This document shows positions 1-9,651 of a stretch of DNA of 45,712 nucleotides, piece after piece. Source of the DNA: Opitutia bacterium (GTDB lineage Bacteria > Verrucomicrobiota > Verrucomicrobiia > Opitutales > Opitutaceae); assembly GCA_025360615.1 (NCBI GenBank), contig JANYBX010000418.1:1-45712 (forward strand), written 5' to 3'. The notes under the pieces were generated by a model. That model did no database searches. It was given only the letters and a program-made list of their open reading frames with translations, and was not told the DNA's origin. The translations under genes were made by a program, and so were the position numbers. Numbering within the stretch: position 1 is the first letter of the stretch; each line of letters starts with the position of its first letter.

Positions 1-2
1 GC

Positions 3-939
<937 letters not shown>

Positions 940-947
<8 letters not shown>

Positions 948-1155
948 AATGAAAACCGCCGCCAAATCCAAACCTGCCGCTCGCCGCACCCGGCGCATCG
1001 CGTCACGCACCACCTCGGTGAAGGGCGACATAGCGCGCGCGATGTTCGCCCGTTGGGAAAAGGACCACACCGACCCTCAGCCGATGAGCTGGGACAAATT
1101 CAAGGCCACGCTCGAGGAGAACCGCCTCCGCGAAACGCCCCTCTTCTCGAAGTGA
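940..1155 (+). CDS. Small basic protein, probable antitoxin partner of the downstream PIN-domain protein
   Basis: 71-aa ORF; start overlaps the gyrB stop (ATGTCTAA) and its stop overlaps the next gene's GTG start (GTGA). Size and position typical of a type II antitoxin; family not recognised. Confidence 0.6.
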
Positions 1156-1589
1156 TCAAAGCCGTCATGCTCGATTCCGGCCCGCTCGGCCGGCTCACCC
1201 ACGCCGACTATTCGCGCAACCGCGAGCACCGCGCGTGGCTGGCCTCGTTGCTGGATCGCGGCGTCTCAGTGTTCCTCCCCGAAATCGCCGATTACGAAGT
1301 TCGGCGCAACCTGATCGTCGAGAACCTCACCGGTTCACTCGCCAATCTGGACGCCCTCCCGAGCCTCATCAATTACGTGCCGCTCACGACGGCCGACATG
1401 CATAAAGCTGCTGAGCTTTGGGCGAATTCCCGCAAAACCGGCCGCAGCGTCGGCGATCCCAAGGAACTGAACGCCGACGTGATCTTGGCCGCGCAAGCCA
1501 TCCGTCTCGGTGCCACCATCGCCACCGATAACGTCGGCCACCTCGCGCAATTCGTCGAAGCTCGTCCGTGGACTGCGATCAAACCGTGA
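1152..1589 (+). CDS. PIN-domain (VapC-like) ribonuclease toxin
   Basis: From GTG 1152: [15 protein letters not shown]...PEIADYEVRRNL...LNADVILAAQAIRLGATIATDNVGHLAQF; spaced acidic residues of the PIN fold. The ORF-track start at 1053 overlaps the antitoxin and is probably too far upstream. Confidence 0.8.
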   Translation: MIKAVMLDSGPLGRLTHADYSRNREHRAWLASLLDRGVSVFLPEIADYEVRRNLIVENLTGSLANLDALPSLINYVPLTTADMHKAAELWANSRKTGRSVGDPKELNADVILAAQAIRLGATIATDNVGHLAQFVEARPWTAIKP

Positions 1590-1648
1590 TCTCCCTCCCC
1601 TCGCGCTACTGCTGACGCCTCCCCTCCACCCACTCTCGCTACTCTTCC

Positions 1649-4156
1649 GTGTATACCGCTTCCGAAAAACTCTCCTCGGCCAACATCACCGACATCATGC
1701 AGACGGCCTACATCGAATATTCGATGTCCGTCATCATCTCGCGCGCCCTCCCCGACGCGCGCGATGGCCTGAAGCCCGTTCAGCGCCGCGTGCTCTACGC
1801 CATGCTCCGCGAAGGTCTCGTGCACAACCGCGCGTTCGACAAATGCGCCGGCGTCGTCGGCGAAGTCCTCAAAAACTACCATCCGCACGGCGACTCTTCC
1901 GTTTACGACACCCTCGTCCGCATGGCGCAGCCGTGGGTCATGCGTTACCCGCTCATCGACCCGCAGGGCAACTTCGGCTCCGTGGACGGCGATCCGCCAG
2001 CGGCGTATCGTTACACCGAGGCGCGCCTGAAGGACATCGCCGAGGATCTCCTTAAAAACATCGAGGAAGACACCGTCGACTTCGTCCCCAACTACAAGGA
2101 GTCCACCACCGAGCCCACCGTCCTCCCCTCCGCGCTGCCGAATCTCCTGATGAACGGCTCGACCGGTATCGCCGTCGGTATGACGACGAACATCCCGCCG
2201 CACAACCTCGACGAGATCATCGACGCCACGTTCGCCATCATCGACAACCCCCGCATCTCCGTCGACGACCTCTGCGAGATCGTCCGCGGCCCCGACTACC
2301 CGACCGGCGGCATCATCTCCGGCCGCGACGGTATCCTCAGCTACTTGAAAACCGGCAAGGGCATCGTCCGCACGCGCGGCAAGGCCCACACCGAGGAACT
2401 CAAGGGCGGCATGGAGCAGATCGTAATCACGGAGATTCCGTATAACGTTAACCGCAACACCCTCGTCCTCCGCATCGCCGAACTCGTCAGCGAAAAGCAG
2501 ATCGACGGCATCCGCGACCTCCGCGACGAGTCCGACGAAAACACCCGCATTGTCATCGAGCTGAAACGCGGCGAGCAGGCCAAGGTTGTCATCAACCAGC
2601 TCTTCCAAAAAACCGCCCTCGAATCCTCCTTCGGCGTCACGCTCCTGGCCCTCGACAAGAAGCGCCCGAAGCAGATGAACATCAAGGAACTCATCGAGTG
2701 CTACATCGAGCACCGGCGCGATGTCGTCACGCGCCGCACGAAGTTCCGCCTCAAGGAGGCCGAGGACCGCGCCCACATCCTCGAAGGCTACATCATCGCC
2801 CTCGATAACCTCGACGACTTCGTCAAAATCATCCGCGCCTCCGCCAACAAGGAGGAGGCCAAGCAGCGGCTGATGGCCAAGTATCCGCTGAGCGACCGCC
2901 AGACCGACGCCATCCTCGAGCTCCGCCTCTACCAACTCACCGGCCTGGAGCGCGGCAAGATCGAGGCCGAATACCTTGAGTTGATGAAACTCATCCTGGA
3001 GCTCCGCAGCATCCTCGAATCCGAGACGAAGCTCATGGAGCTGATCAAAAAGGAACTCGGCGAGATGAAGGCGAAATACACTTCGCCCCGTCGCACCGAG
3101 ATCGTCGGCGCCGCCGGCGATTTCCGCATGGAAGACGTCATCCCCAACGAGGGCTGCGTCATCACCGTCTCCCACCTCGGCTTCATCAAGCGCACCCGCG
3201 TCGCCGACTACCGCTCGCAGAAACGCGGCGGCAAGGGCGTCATCGGCGCCGAGACCTACGACGAGGATTTCGTCGAGCATCTCTTCACCGCGAGCACGCA
3301 CGACTACATCCTCTTCGTCACGAGCACCGGCCAGTGCCACGCGAAGAAGGTCTACGACGTGCCGGAAGGCACGCGCACCTCGAAGGGCAAATCCGTCTCG
3401 TCCTTCATCCGGCTCGGCGACGGCGAAAAAATCGCCGCCATGCTCTGCCTGAAGGATTTCGCGCCCGACCGCTTCCTCGTGATGGCCACCAAGAGCGGCG
3501 TCATCAAGAAGAGCGCCCTCTCCGATTACACCAACGCCACCCGCGAGTCCGGCCTCATCGGCATCAACCTCGCCGAGGGCGACAGCGTCATCGGCACCGT
3601 CCTCACCGGCGGCGGCGACGAACTCATCCTCGTATCCCACCAAGGCCTCGCCGTCCGCTTCAGCGAACGCGATGCCGACACCGGCGAAATTCTCTTCCGC
3701 GACACCGGTCGCGCGACGGGCGGCGTCACCGGCATGAGGTTCAAACTTCCCAGCGATTATCTTCAGGCGATCGAAGTCGTCGATCACGCCGCGAAATTCC
3801 TCGTCGCCAGCGAGGCCGGCCTCGGCGTCCGCACGCGCTTCGAGGATTACCGCCTCATCAACCGCGGCGGCAGCGGCGTCTGGGCGATCACGTTGCCCGA
3901 GGACGGCTCCATCAACCTCGCCGGCGCGCTCAGCGTGCGCGACACCGACGAAATCATGCTCCTCACCGCGAAAGGTCAGAGCGTGCGTTGTCCCGTGAAA
4001 GACATCCGCGAAGTGAATCGCGGTGGCAAAGGCGTGAAGCTCCTCACCCTCGCCGCCGGCGACAAGCTCCTCAGCGTCGCCCGCATCATCGAGAGCGCCG
4101 AGGAAATCGAAGCCGCCGGCAACACCGGCGAAGCAGAAACTCCGCCGACGGCGTAG
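1649..4156 (+). CDS. gyrA: DNA gyrase subunit A
   Basis: SMSVIISRALPDARDGLKPVQRRVLYAM, HPHGDSSVYDTLVRMAQPW, GyrA-box-like SQKRGGKG; GTG start. Confidence 0.98.
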   Translation: MYTASEKLSSANITDIMQTAYIEYSMSVIISRALPDARDGLKPVQRRVLYAMLREGLVHNRAFDKCAGVVGEVLKNYHPHGDSSVYDTLVRMAQPWVMRYPLIDPQGNFGSVDGDPPAAYRYTEARLKDIAEDLLKNIEEDTVDFVPNYKESTTEPTVLPSALPNLLMNGSTGIAVGMTTNIPPHNLDEIIDATFAIIDNPRISVDDLCEIVRGPDYPTGGIISGRDGILSYLKTGKGIVRTRGKAHTEELKGGMEQIVITEIPYNVNRNTLVLRIAELVSEKQIDGIRDLRDESDENTRIVIELKRGEQAKVVINQLFQKTALESSFGVTLLALDKKRPKQMNIKELIECYIEHRRDVVTRRTKFRLKEAEDRAHILEGYIIALDNLDDFVKIIRASANKEEAKQRLMAKYPLSDRQTDAILELRLYQLTGLERGKIEAEYLELMKLILELRSILESETKLMELIKKELGEMKAKYTSPRRTEIVGAAGDFRMEDVIPNEGCVITVSHLGFIKRTRVADYRSQKRGGKGVIGAETYDEDFVEHLFTASTHDYILFVTSTGQCHAKKVYDVPEGTRTSKGKSVSSFIRLGDGEKIAAMLCLKDFAPDRFLVMATKSGVIKKSALSDYTNATRESGLIGINLAEGDSVIGTVLTGGGDELILVSHQGLAVRFSERDADTGEILFRDTGRATGGVTGMRFKLPSDYLQAIEVVDHAAKFLVASEAGLGVRTRFEDYRLINRGGSGVWAITLPEDGSINLAGALSVRDTDEIMLLTAKGQSVRCPVKDIREVNRGGKGVKLLTLAAGDKLLSVARIIESAEEIEAAGNTGEAETPPTA

Positions 4157-4194
4157 GCGAATCCGCTGTTGACCGACCCCCGTCCGTGTCCGCG

Positions 4195-4287
4195 GTAGCG
4201 CCGGTCTACGACCGGCGGCGTTAACGCGTGGGCCGGCGCGGGAAGACCGTGCGCCACCTCGATTCGCCGGTCAGAGACCGGCGCCAC
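4195..4287. repeat. Inverted pair of palindromic (REP-like) units between convergent genes
   Basis: GTAGCGCCGGTCTACGACCGGCG (4195-4217) and CGCCGGTCAGAGACCGGCGCCAC (4265-4287); same unit as at 15749-15834. Confidence 0.85.
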
Positions 4288-4288
4288 T

Positions 4289-4894
4289 TCATTTCCCGCC
4301 GCCGACAAACTTCACCTTCGGCCTCGCCCGCACGCGCTCGATCTCCAGGAAAAAACTTCCCATCACACCCGGCACGATCTTCACCTTGCGCGGTCCCGCT
4401 TCGCGTCCGGCCACATAGCTGCCGCTCAACACCTGCCAGCGCTGGCCGTTTTCCAGCGTGAAGACCGTGCCGCTTTCCCAGCCGTGAAAATCGCCCGGCA
4501 GGCTCGTCTCCACCGTCTCATATTCCACCTCGGTGCCCGGTTTTAGCAGCACCTTCGCCTTCGAGAAGAATCCTTCCGCGCTTTTCTTCTCCCGCTCTTT
4601 CACCGCCGCCGTTTTCACCGCCACCACCTCGCGCTCCGCCTGCGCCGCCTTCACTTCCGCCACCGCCCGCGCCTCAGTCGCCAACGCCGCCTCGCGTTTC
4701 GCCGCCGCGAGCGCACCGCTGCCGTAGGCTTCCACCAGCGCATCGAGCCGCGCCCGTTCCTCCGCGGAAAGTTTCCCGAGCCCCGCCGCCGTGAAATCCT
4801 CCGGCCGCACCGCCTGCGAAAATTTCTCCTGCGCCCGCGCCGCGCTGACCAGCGCGACCGCCATCACCAAGCCCGCCAAAAACGCTCGTTTCAT
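4289..4894 (-). CDS. Secreted hypothetical protein
   Basis: Start MKRAFLAGLVMAVALVSAARAQ (signal peptide), Ala/Glu-rich helical middle, C-terminal beta-like region (GTEVEYETVETSLPGDFHGWESGTVFTLENG). Confidence 0.65.
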   Translation of the reverse strand: MKRAFLAGLVMAVALVSAARAQEKFSQAVRPEDFTAAGLGKLSAEERARLDALVEAYGSGALAAAKREAALATEARAVAEVKAAQAEREVVAVKTAAVKEREKKSAEGFFSKAKVLLKPGTEVEYETVETSLPGDFHGWESGTVFTLENGQRWQVLSGSYVAGREAGPRKVKIVPGVMGSFFLEIERVRARPKVKFVGGGK

Positions 4895-5004
4895 GTCCGT
4901 AACGTGACCGCTACGTATCACTACTCGCAACGCCATTTCCGCCCTTGCCAACCCTCTCGCGCGAGCCTGACTTGCCCCGACGTTCCCCTGTAATTTTCGC
5001 TCGC

Positions 5005-5484
5005 ATGGCCGGAAAAATCTCCTCGCTCCTCGATCCCACGCGCATCGCTCTCCGCGTGCAAAGCACCCAGCGCACCACCGCGCTCCACGAGGTCGCCAAC
5101 CTGCTTTCGGCCCATCCGTCCGTCACGAATTTCGAGGGCTTTTATCGCGAGCTGCTCGCGCGCGACCGGCTTGAGACCACCTGTATCGGTCATTGCGTCG
5201 CTCTGCCACACGCGCGCACCGAGCACGTGAAATCCATCGCGCTCGCCGTCGGTCGCAGCGAGGCCGGCGTCCATTTCGGCGATGGCCCCGATGAAAAAGT
5301 GCGCCTGCTCTTCATGCTCGGCACGCCGAAGACCAATCCCGGCGACTACCTCGCCGTCGTCAGTGCGCTCTGCAAGCTCCTCAAGCACGAAGCCAACCGC
5401 ACCGCGTTTCTGACCGCCGCCACGCCCGAGGAATTCATCGCCGCCGTCACCGCCGCGGAGGGGAGACTGCTCGCGCCGGTGTGA
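5005..5484 (+). CDS. PTS IIA (PtsN/fructose type) domain protein
   Basis: MAGKISSLLDPTRIALRVQSTQRTTALHEVANLL...CIGHCVALPHARTEHVKS...; ALPHAR is the IIA active-site His motif. Confidence 0.9.
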   Translation: MAGKISSLLDPTRIALRVQSTQRTTALHEVANLLSAHPSVTNFEGFYRELLARDRLETTCIGHCVALPHARTEHVKSIALAVGRSEAGVHFGDGPDEKVRLLFMLGTPKTNPGDYLAVVSALCKLLKHEANRTAFLTAATPEEFIAAVTAAEGRLLAPV

Positions 5485-5547
5485 TCAGGCCCATCGCCTT
5501 CGTAAATGCGACTTGAGCCTCTTCGTCGCCGGGATAGCCTTCACGCC

Positions 5548-5775
5548 ATGTCCGCAGTCACGCTGAAAGCCCATTTTGACGGCCGTCATCTTGTGCTCGA
5601 CGAACCCGCCAGTCTTCCCATCGACACGCCGCTCGCCGTTACCATCTCCCCGGTGCCTACCAGTCTCGAATCGGTGGCGGAACGCGCCGACTGGGCGGCT
5701 CGCTCTGCCCAAGTTTTATCGAGAGCTTATGGCGACGAAGAGCCGGAATACACCGTTAGCGATTTGAAAACCTAG
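5548..5775 (+). CDS. Probable antitoxin of a MazF/PemK-type module
   Basis: 75-aa protein MSAVTLKAHFDGRHLVLDEPASLPIDTPLAVTIS..., 2 bp upstream of a PemK-like toxin. Confidence 0.65.
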   Translation: MSAVTLKAHFDGRHLVLDEPASLPIDTPLAVTISPVPTSLESVAERADWAARSAQVLSRAYGDEEPEYTVSDLKT

Positions 5776-5777
5776 AT

Positions 5778-6125
5778 ATGACCGAGGCCGATGTCGCGCT
5801 GGCACGACTGCCGCAGGCGGACGGACTCGCCAAGCTGCGTCCCGTGATTCTGATCCGTCGGATGCCGCCTTTCGGCGACTGGCTCGTGTGCGGCGTGAGC
5901 AGTCAGCTCCACCACCAAGTCGCCGACTTCGACGAAATGATCGAGACCGCCGACCCCGATTACCCGCTCAGCGGACTCAAGGTCGCCTCGCTCATCAGGC
6001 TTGGTTTTCTCACCGTTCTTCCCGAGAGCTACATTCCCGGAACCGTGGGCTCCATTTCGCGGGAACGGCACACGCGTCTCCTTCAAAAATTGCGCACTCA
6101 TCTGCGTGCGGCACCGCTCAGCTGA
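5778..6125 (+). CDS. PemK/MazF-family toxin-like protein
   Basis: MTEADVALARLPQADGLAKLRPVILIRRMPPFGDWLVCGVSSQ...; (D)VxLARxPxxDGxxKxRPVxLI is the MazF/PemK N-terminal signature. Confidence 0.75.
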   Translation: MTEADVALARLPQADGLAKLRPVILIRRMPPFGDWLVCGVSSQLHHQVADFDEMIETADPDYPLSGLKVASLIRLGFLTVLPESYIPGTVGSISRERHTRLLQKLRTHLRAAPLS

Positions 6126-6128
6126 GCC

Positions 6129-7094
6129 ATGATCCACTCCTTCATCTTCAGCGAAGGCAAACTCGTCAGCCGCGATCTTGAAATCGAGGCGCTTCGTCTC
6201 GTCCACGGCGACAAAGGCCTCGTCCTTTGGGTCGATCTCGAAAACCCCACCGACGAGGAAATCAAAACCGTGCTCGAAGGCGTCTTCGCATTTCATCCGC
6301 TCGCGATCGAGGACTGCATGACACCGAGCCCGCTCCCGAAAATCGAGGACTACGACGACTACCTCTTCATGGTCACGCACGCCGTCGACTTCACGCGCAC
6401 GGACAAGTTTGCCACCACCGAGCTCGACCTCTTCCTCGGCAAGGAATTCCTCGTCACCTTCCACCGCACACCCCTCCGCTCCGTCGCCACCGCCCTCGAA
6501 CGCGTGACCAAGAGCACCGCGCGCGGCCCCGATCGCCTCGCCCATACGCTCCTCGATCACCTCGTGGACAACTACCAGCCCGTCATGGACGAACTCCGCG
6601 CCGAATTGGAAGAGCTGGAGGAAAGCATCCTCTCCCGCGACTCCCGGCAGAAAACCCTCGTCAACGAAATCCTCCACGTCCGGCGTGACTTCGCCCGTCT
6701 CCGCACGATCGTCCGCCCGCAGCGCGACGTGATCGACCGCCTCGCCCGCGGCGACAGCAAGTTCATCCGCCCCGTCCTCCTGCCCTACTTTCGCGACTTG
6801 CGCGACAACCTTGCGCGCCTCGAAGACACCGCCATGGGCTACCACGAACGGCTGATGATGGCCTTCGATATTTTCCTCAACAAGGCGGCCTTCGAGGCCA
6901 ACGAGGGCATCAAATTCCTCACCGCGCTCACCGCCGTCACCCTCCCCGCCGTGATGGTCGGCGGCTGGTATGGCATGAATTTCGAAAACATCCCCGAGCT
7001 GAAATCCCCGCACGGCTACCTCTACGCCAGCGCCTTCACGGTTGTCTCGACCCTCGTGATGGTAGTTTACCTGAAAAAGAAAAAGTGGTTTTGA
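6129..7094 (+). CDS. corA: CorA family magnesium/cobalt transporter
   Basis: C-terminal ...TLPAVMVGGWYGMNFENIPELKSPHGYLYASAFTVVSTLVMVVYLKKKKWF with YGMNF motif. Confidence 0.96.
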   Translation: MIHSFIFSEGKLVSRDLEIEALRLVHGDKGLVLWVDLENPTDEEIKTVLEGVFAFHPLAIEDCMTPSPLPKIEDYDDYLFMVTHAVDFTRTDKFATTELDLFLGKEFLVTFHRTPLRSVATALERVTKSTARGPDRLAHTLLDHLVDNYQPVMDELRAELEELEESILSRDSRQKTLVNEILHVRRDFARLRTIVRPQRDVIDRLARGDSKFIRPVLLPYFRDLRDNLARLEDTAMGYHERLMMAFDIFLNKAAFEANEGIKFLTALTAVTLPAVMVGGWYGMNFENIPELKSPHGYLYASAFTVVSTLVMVVYLKKKKWF

Positions 7095-7149
7095 AAACCG
7101 GGAATGGCGCGGTTGCGAGTTCGGCGAGCGGGCGAATTTTCGCCGCCGT

Positions 7150-7872
7150 CTATTTCGCCGGCACGTCCTCCCCTGGCTCGTAGCCGAGGAGTTCCCGCGC
7201 CGTGGTGAGATCGAGGTAGTTTTCCTGCGCGCGCGAACACGCATACACGATGCCGTAGCCAAATGGCGGCGCGCCCACCGCGAGTTGAAAAAAACGGCCG
7301 CCATCGCGCGGACCGAGCCAGATGCGCCGGAGAAAAAGTTCACTCAGCGCCGGCTCCGCATAAACGCCGCTGAAGTAGCCGATGCGCACCGCGAGAAACT
7401 CCATCCCGTATTCGTCGTGAAACCAGCGGCCGAGCGCCTCGCCGAAAGCCTTGGTCGCGCCATAGGGGTTGAACACATGGAGCGTGTCGGTCTTGAGCTG
7501 CGCCGCGTCCTTCGCGCCAAAGGCGACGTTGCACGAGCTCGCAAAAATAAACCGCCGCACGCCGGCGAGGCGCGCGGCATCGAGCATGTGCCAGAGCCCC
7601 TCGATGTTCGGCTTCAGCAGATCGCGCATAAACTCCCCCTGCATCGAGGGACACGCGCCAAGGTGAACAATCGTGTGAACTCCGGCGACGGCCCGCTCCA
7701 CGGCCGCCCTGTCCGCCAGATCGCCGCAATGCGCCGTGGCGTCCCCCGCGATGGGCACGCGGTCGAATGCGCGCACCAAATACTTTTCCCGCAACGCCGC
7801 CGTGATCGGCCGACCGACCCGGCCGGCCGCGCCCGTGACCAGCACCCAGGGTGAAGACGCGACGTTTTCCAC
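7150..7872 (-). CDS. NAD-dependent epimerase/dehydratase (SDR) family protein
   Basis: VLVTGAAGRVGRPITAAL (Rossmann GxxGxxG), FASSCNVAFG, YGATKAFGE (YxxxK). Confidence 0.9.
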   Translation of the reverse strand: MENVASSPWVLVTGAAGRVGRPITAALREKYLVRAFDRVPIAGDATAHCGDLADRAAVERAVAGVHTIVHLGACPSMQGEFMRDLLKPNIEGLWHMLDAARLAGVRRFIFASSCNVAFGAKDAAQLKTDTLHVFNPYGATKAFGEALGRWFHDEYGMEFLAVRIGYFSGVYAEPALSELFLRRIWLGPRDGGRFFQLAVGAPPFGYGIVYACSRAQENYLDLTTARELLGYEPGEDVPAK

Positions 7873-7882
7873 GGGAGCAGAA

Positions 7883-9142
7883 TCAGCCGCCGATCTTAAA
7901 ACTCGCGCTGACTTGAAACACCGCGCTCACGATGGAGAACGCGATGAAACCGACGAAGGCGAACACGCCGCCCAGCACGATGCTGCCGATCACCTTCGTG
8001 AAAACGTCGAGCTGCGTGGAGATGATTTTTTGATAGCCCTTCGCGATGTCCTTCAGGCTGGGGACGACGTTGCCGGTGTTCTCGCCGATGGCGAGACGGT
8101 CGAGCACGAGATCGGGAAAGCAGCCCGTGCGCGCCAGCGCGACCGAGAGCGCCTCGCCCTCCAGCACGCGCGCGGTGGCGGTGTTGAACGCGGCGCGGTG
8201 AACGCGATTGCCGATTTGCCGCTCGGTCATGCGCAGCGCCTCGGCGGCGGTGATGCCGTTTTCAAGGAGCACGGAAAGCGTCTGGCTGAACGCGAGGACC
8301 GTCTGCGCGACGGAGAACGGCCCGAGCAGCGGAAGCTTGAGCAGCCACGCATCCGTCACCGCCCGTCCGGCCTCCGTCGCACGCCACCGCCAAAATGAAA
8401 TGACGGCAAAAATCGCCGCGCCCAAAACGAAGATCCCGTAGTGCAGCGTGAAGTCGGACATGCCGATCAGGATGCGCGTGGAAAGCGGCATCTTGCCGCG
8501 CAGCGAAGTCAGTAACCCCTGCAGCCGCGGCAGCAGGAAAAACATGAAAAACAAAATCACGCCGCCCGAGACGAACACCATGCCCACGGGATAAGCCAGG
8601 GAAGTGATGAGCTTGCTGCGCAGTTCGCGTTCCGCGATGAGATGGGCGATGAGCCGGGAGAGCGTGTCGTTGAGCGAGCCGGTGGCTTCGCCGGCCTGAA
8701 TGAGGTTGATGATGGAGCTGTCGAAGACCTCGGGATAGGCACCCATCGCGCGCGAGAGAGGCGCGCCCTCGCTGATGCGTTCCCAGATGCCGGCGCAAAG
8801 CGTGCGCAGGCGGGGCTCCTTGATGCGGGTCGAGAGCAACCGCACGGCCTCGCCGGCGGAGAGGCCGCTGCTGGTGAGATCGTAGAGCGATTCGAGAAAC
8901 GGCAACCGTTCCGCGCGGCGCGGCGCGAGTTCGGCGGAGCGGGAAGCGGCTTTGTCGGCGTGCTTGGCCGCGGGGGTTTTCGCGGCGCCGCGGCCGCCCG
9001 CGGCGGCTTGCTCGGTGACGCTCGCGACTTGCAGCCCGCGCGCGGCGAGGAGGCGCAGGGCATCTTTGCGGCTCGGAGCCTCGAGCTCCGCGGAGGCGGA
9101 TTTCCCGGCGCGATCACGCGCGGTGTAGGCGAAACGGGGCAT
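7883..9142 (-). CDS. gspF: Type II secretion system F family inner-membrane protein
   Basis: MPRFAYTARDRAGKSASAELEAPSRKDALRLLAARGLQV; duplicated T2SSF domain with FPDLVLDRLAIGENTGNV. Confidence 0.92.
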   Translation of the reverse strand: MPRFAYTARDRAGKSASAELEAPSRKDALRLLAARGLQVASVTEQAAAGGRGAAKTPAAKHADKAASRSAELAPRRAERLPFLESLYDLTSSGLSAGEAVRLLSTRIKEPRLRTLCAGIWERISEGAPLSRAMGAYPEVFDSSIINLIQAGEATGSLNDTLSRLIAHLIAERELRSKLITSLAYPVGMVFVSGGVILFFMFFLLPRLQGLLTSLRGKMPLSTRILIGMSDFTLHYGIFVLGAAIFAVISFWRWRATEAGRAVTDAWLLKLPLLGPFSVAQTVLAFSQTLSVLLENGITAAEALRMTERQIGNRVHRAAFNTATARVLEGEALSVALARTGCFPDLVLDRLAIGENTGNVVPSLKDIAKGYQKIISTQLDVFTKVIGSIVLGGVFAFVGFIAFSIVSAVFQVSASFKIGG

Positions 9143-9148
9143 GGCGAA

Positions 9149-9445
9149 TCAGAGATGGGGTTGCTCGCGCGCCCCGTGTCGCACGGCCAGCACTTCGATG
9201 GCGGCCGGGATTCGGCCCACGCGATAGTAGAGGCGGTAGTTGCCATGAGTGAGGCAGCGAATCTCCCCGGATTCGCCCTGTGAATAGAGCGGTCCCATCT
9301 GCGGAAAATGTGCGGCCAATTCCATGTGTTCGATAAGCTGAAAACCCAGTCGGCTGGCGGCGGGCGCGTTGTCGGCGGCGATGTGCTCGACGATTTCGCG
9401 TAACGCCTCGATCGCGGGATCGGTCCAGATTATTTTGAAGTCCAT
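9149..9445 (-). CDS. RelE/ParE-family toxin
   Basis: MDFKIIWTDPAIEALREIVEHIAADNAPAASRLGFQLIEHMELAAHFPQMG...GEIRCLTHGNYRLYYRV...AIEVLAVRHGARE: typical ParE layout. Confidence 0.9.
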   Translation of the reverse strand: MDFKIIWTDPAIEALREIVEHIAADNAPAASRLGFQLIEHMELAAHFPQMGPLYSQGESGEIRCLTHGNYRLYYRVGRIPAAIEVLAVRHGAREQPHL

Positions 9446-9615
9446 TGCCCGAGCAGGCGTTTGACTTCTTCGTGCGATTTCACGCGGCCTTCGTCGGCTG
9501 CGGTGATCCCATCGCGGATGGCGGCAAGCGTCGCGAGTTCCTCATTGATGTCGGCGAGCGTCGCGGTCTCCGGCAGGCGGCTGACCACTTCGAGGACGGT
9601 CTGTTTGTCGCTCAT
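9430..9615 (-). CDS. Probable antitoxin partner of ParE-like toxin
   Basis: 61 aa; 3' end overlaps the toxin start; C-terminal EGRVKSHEEVKRLLGQW is typical of small addiction-module antitoxins. Confidence 0.8.
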   Translation of the reverse strand: MSDKQTVLEVVSRLPETATLADINEELATLAAIRDGITAADEGRVKSHEEVKRLLGQWTSK

Positions 9616-9651
9616 GGTTGAAAGGGTAGGAGGGTGATTTGACCGGGCAAA

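Noticed and set aside
1373-3787. 804-aa minus-strand ORF opposite gyrA
   Set aside because: Shadow ORF from high-GC codon bias; low-complexity Asp/Glu/Ala/Gly/Val composition, and gyrA is unambiguous on the other strand.
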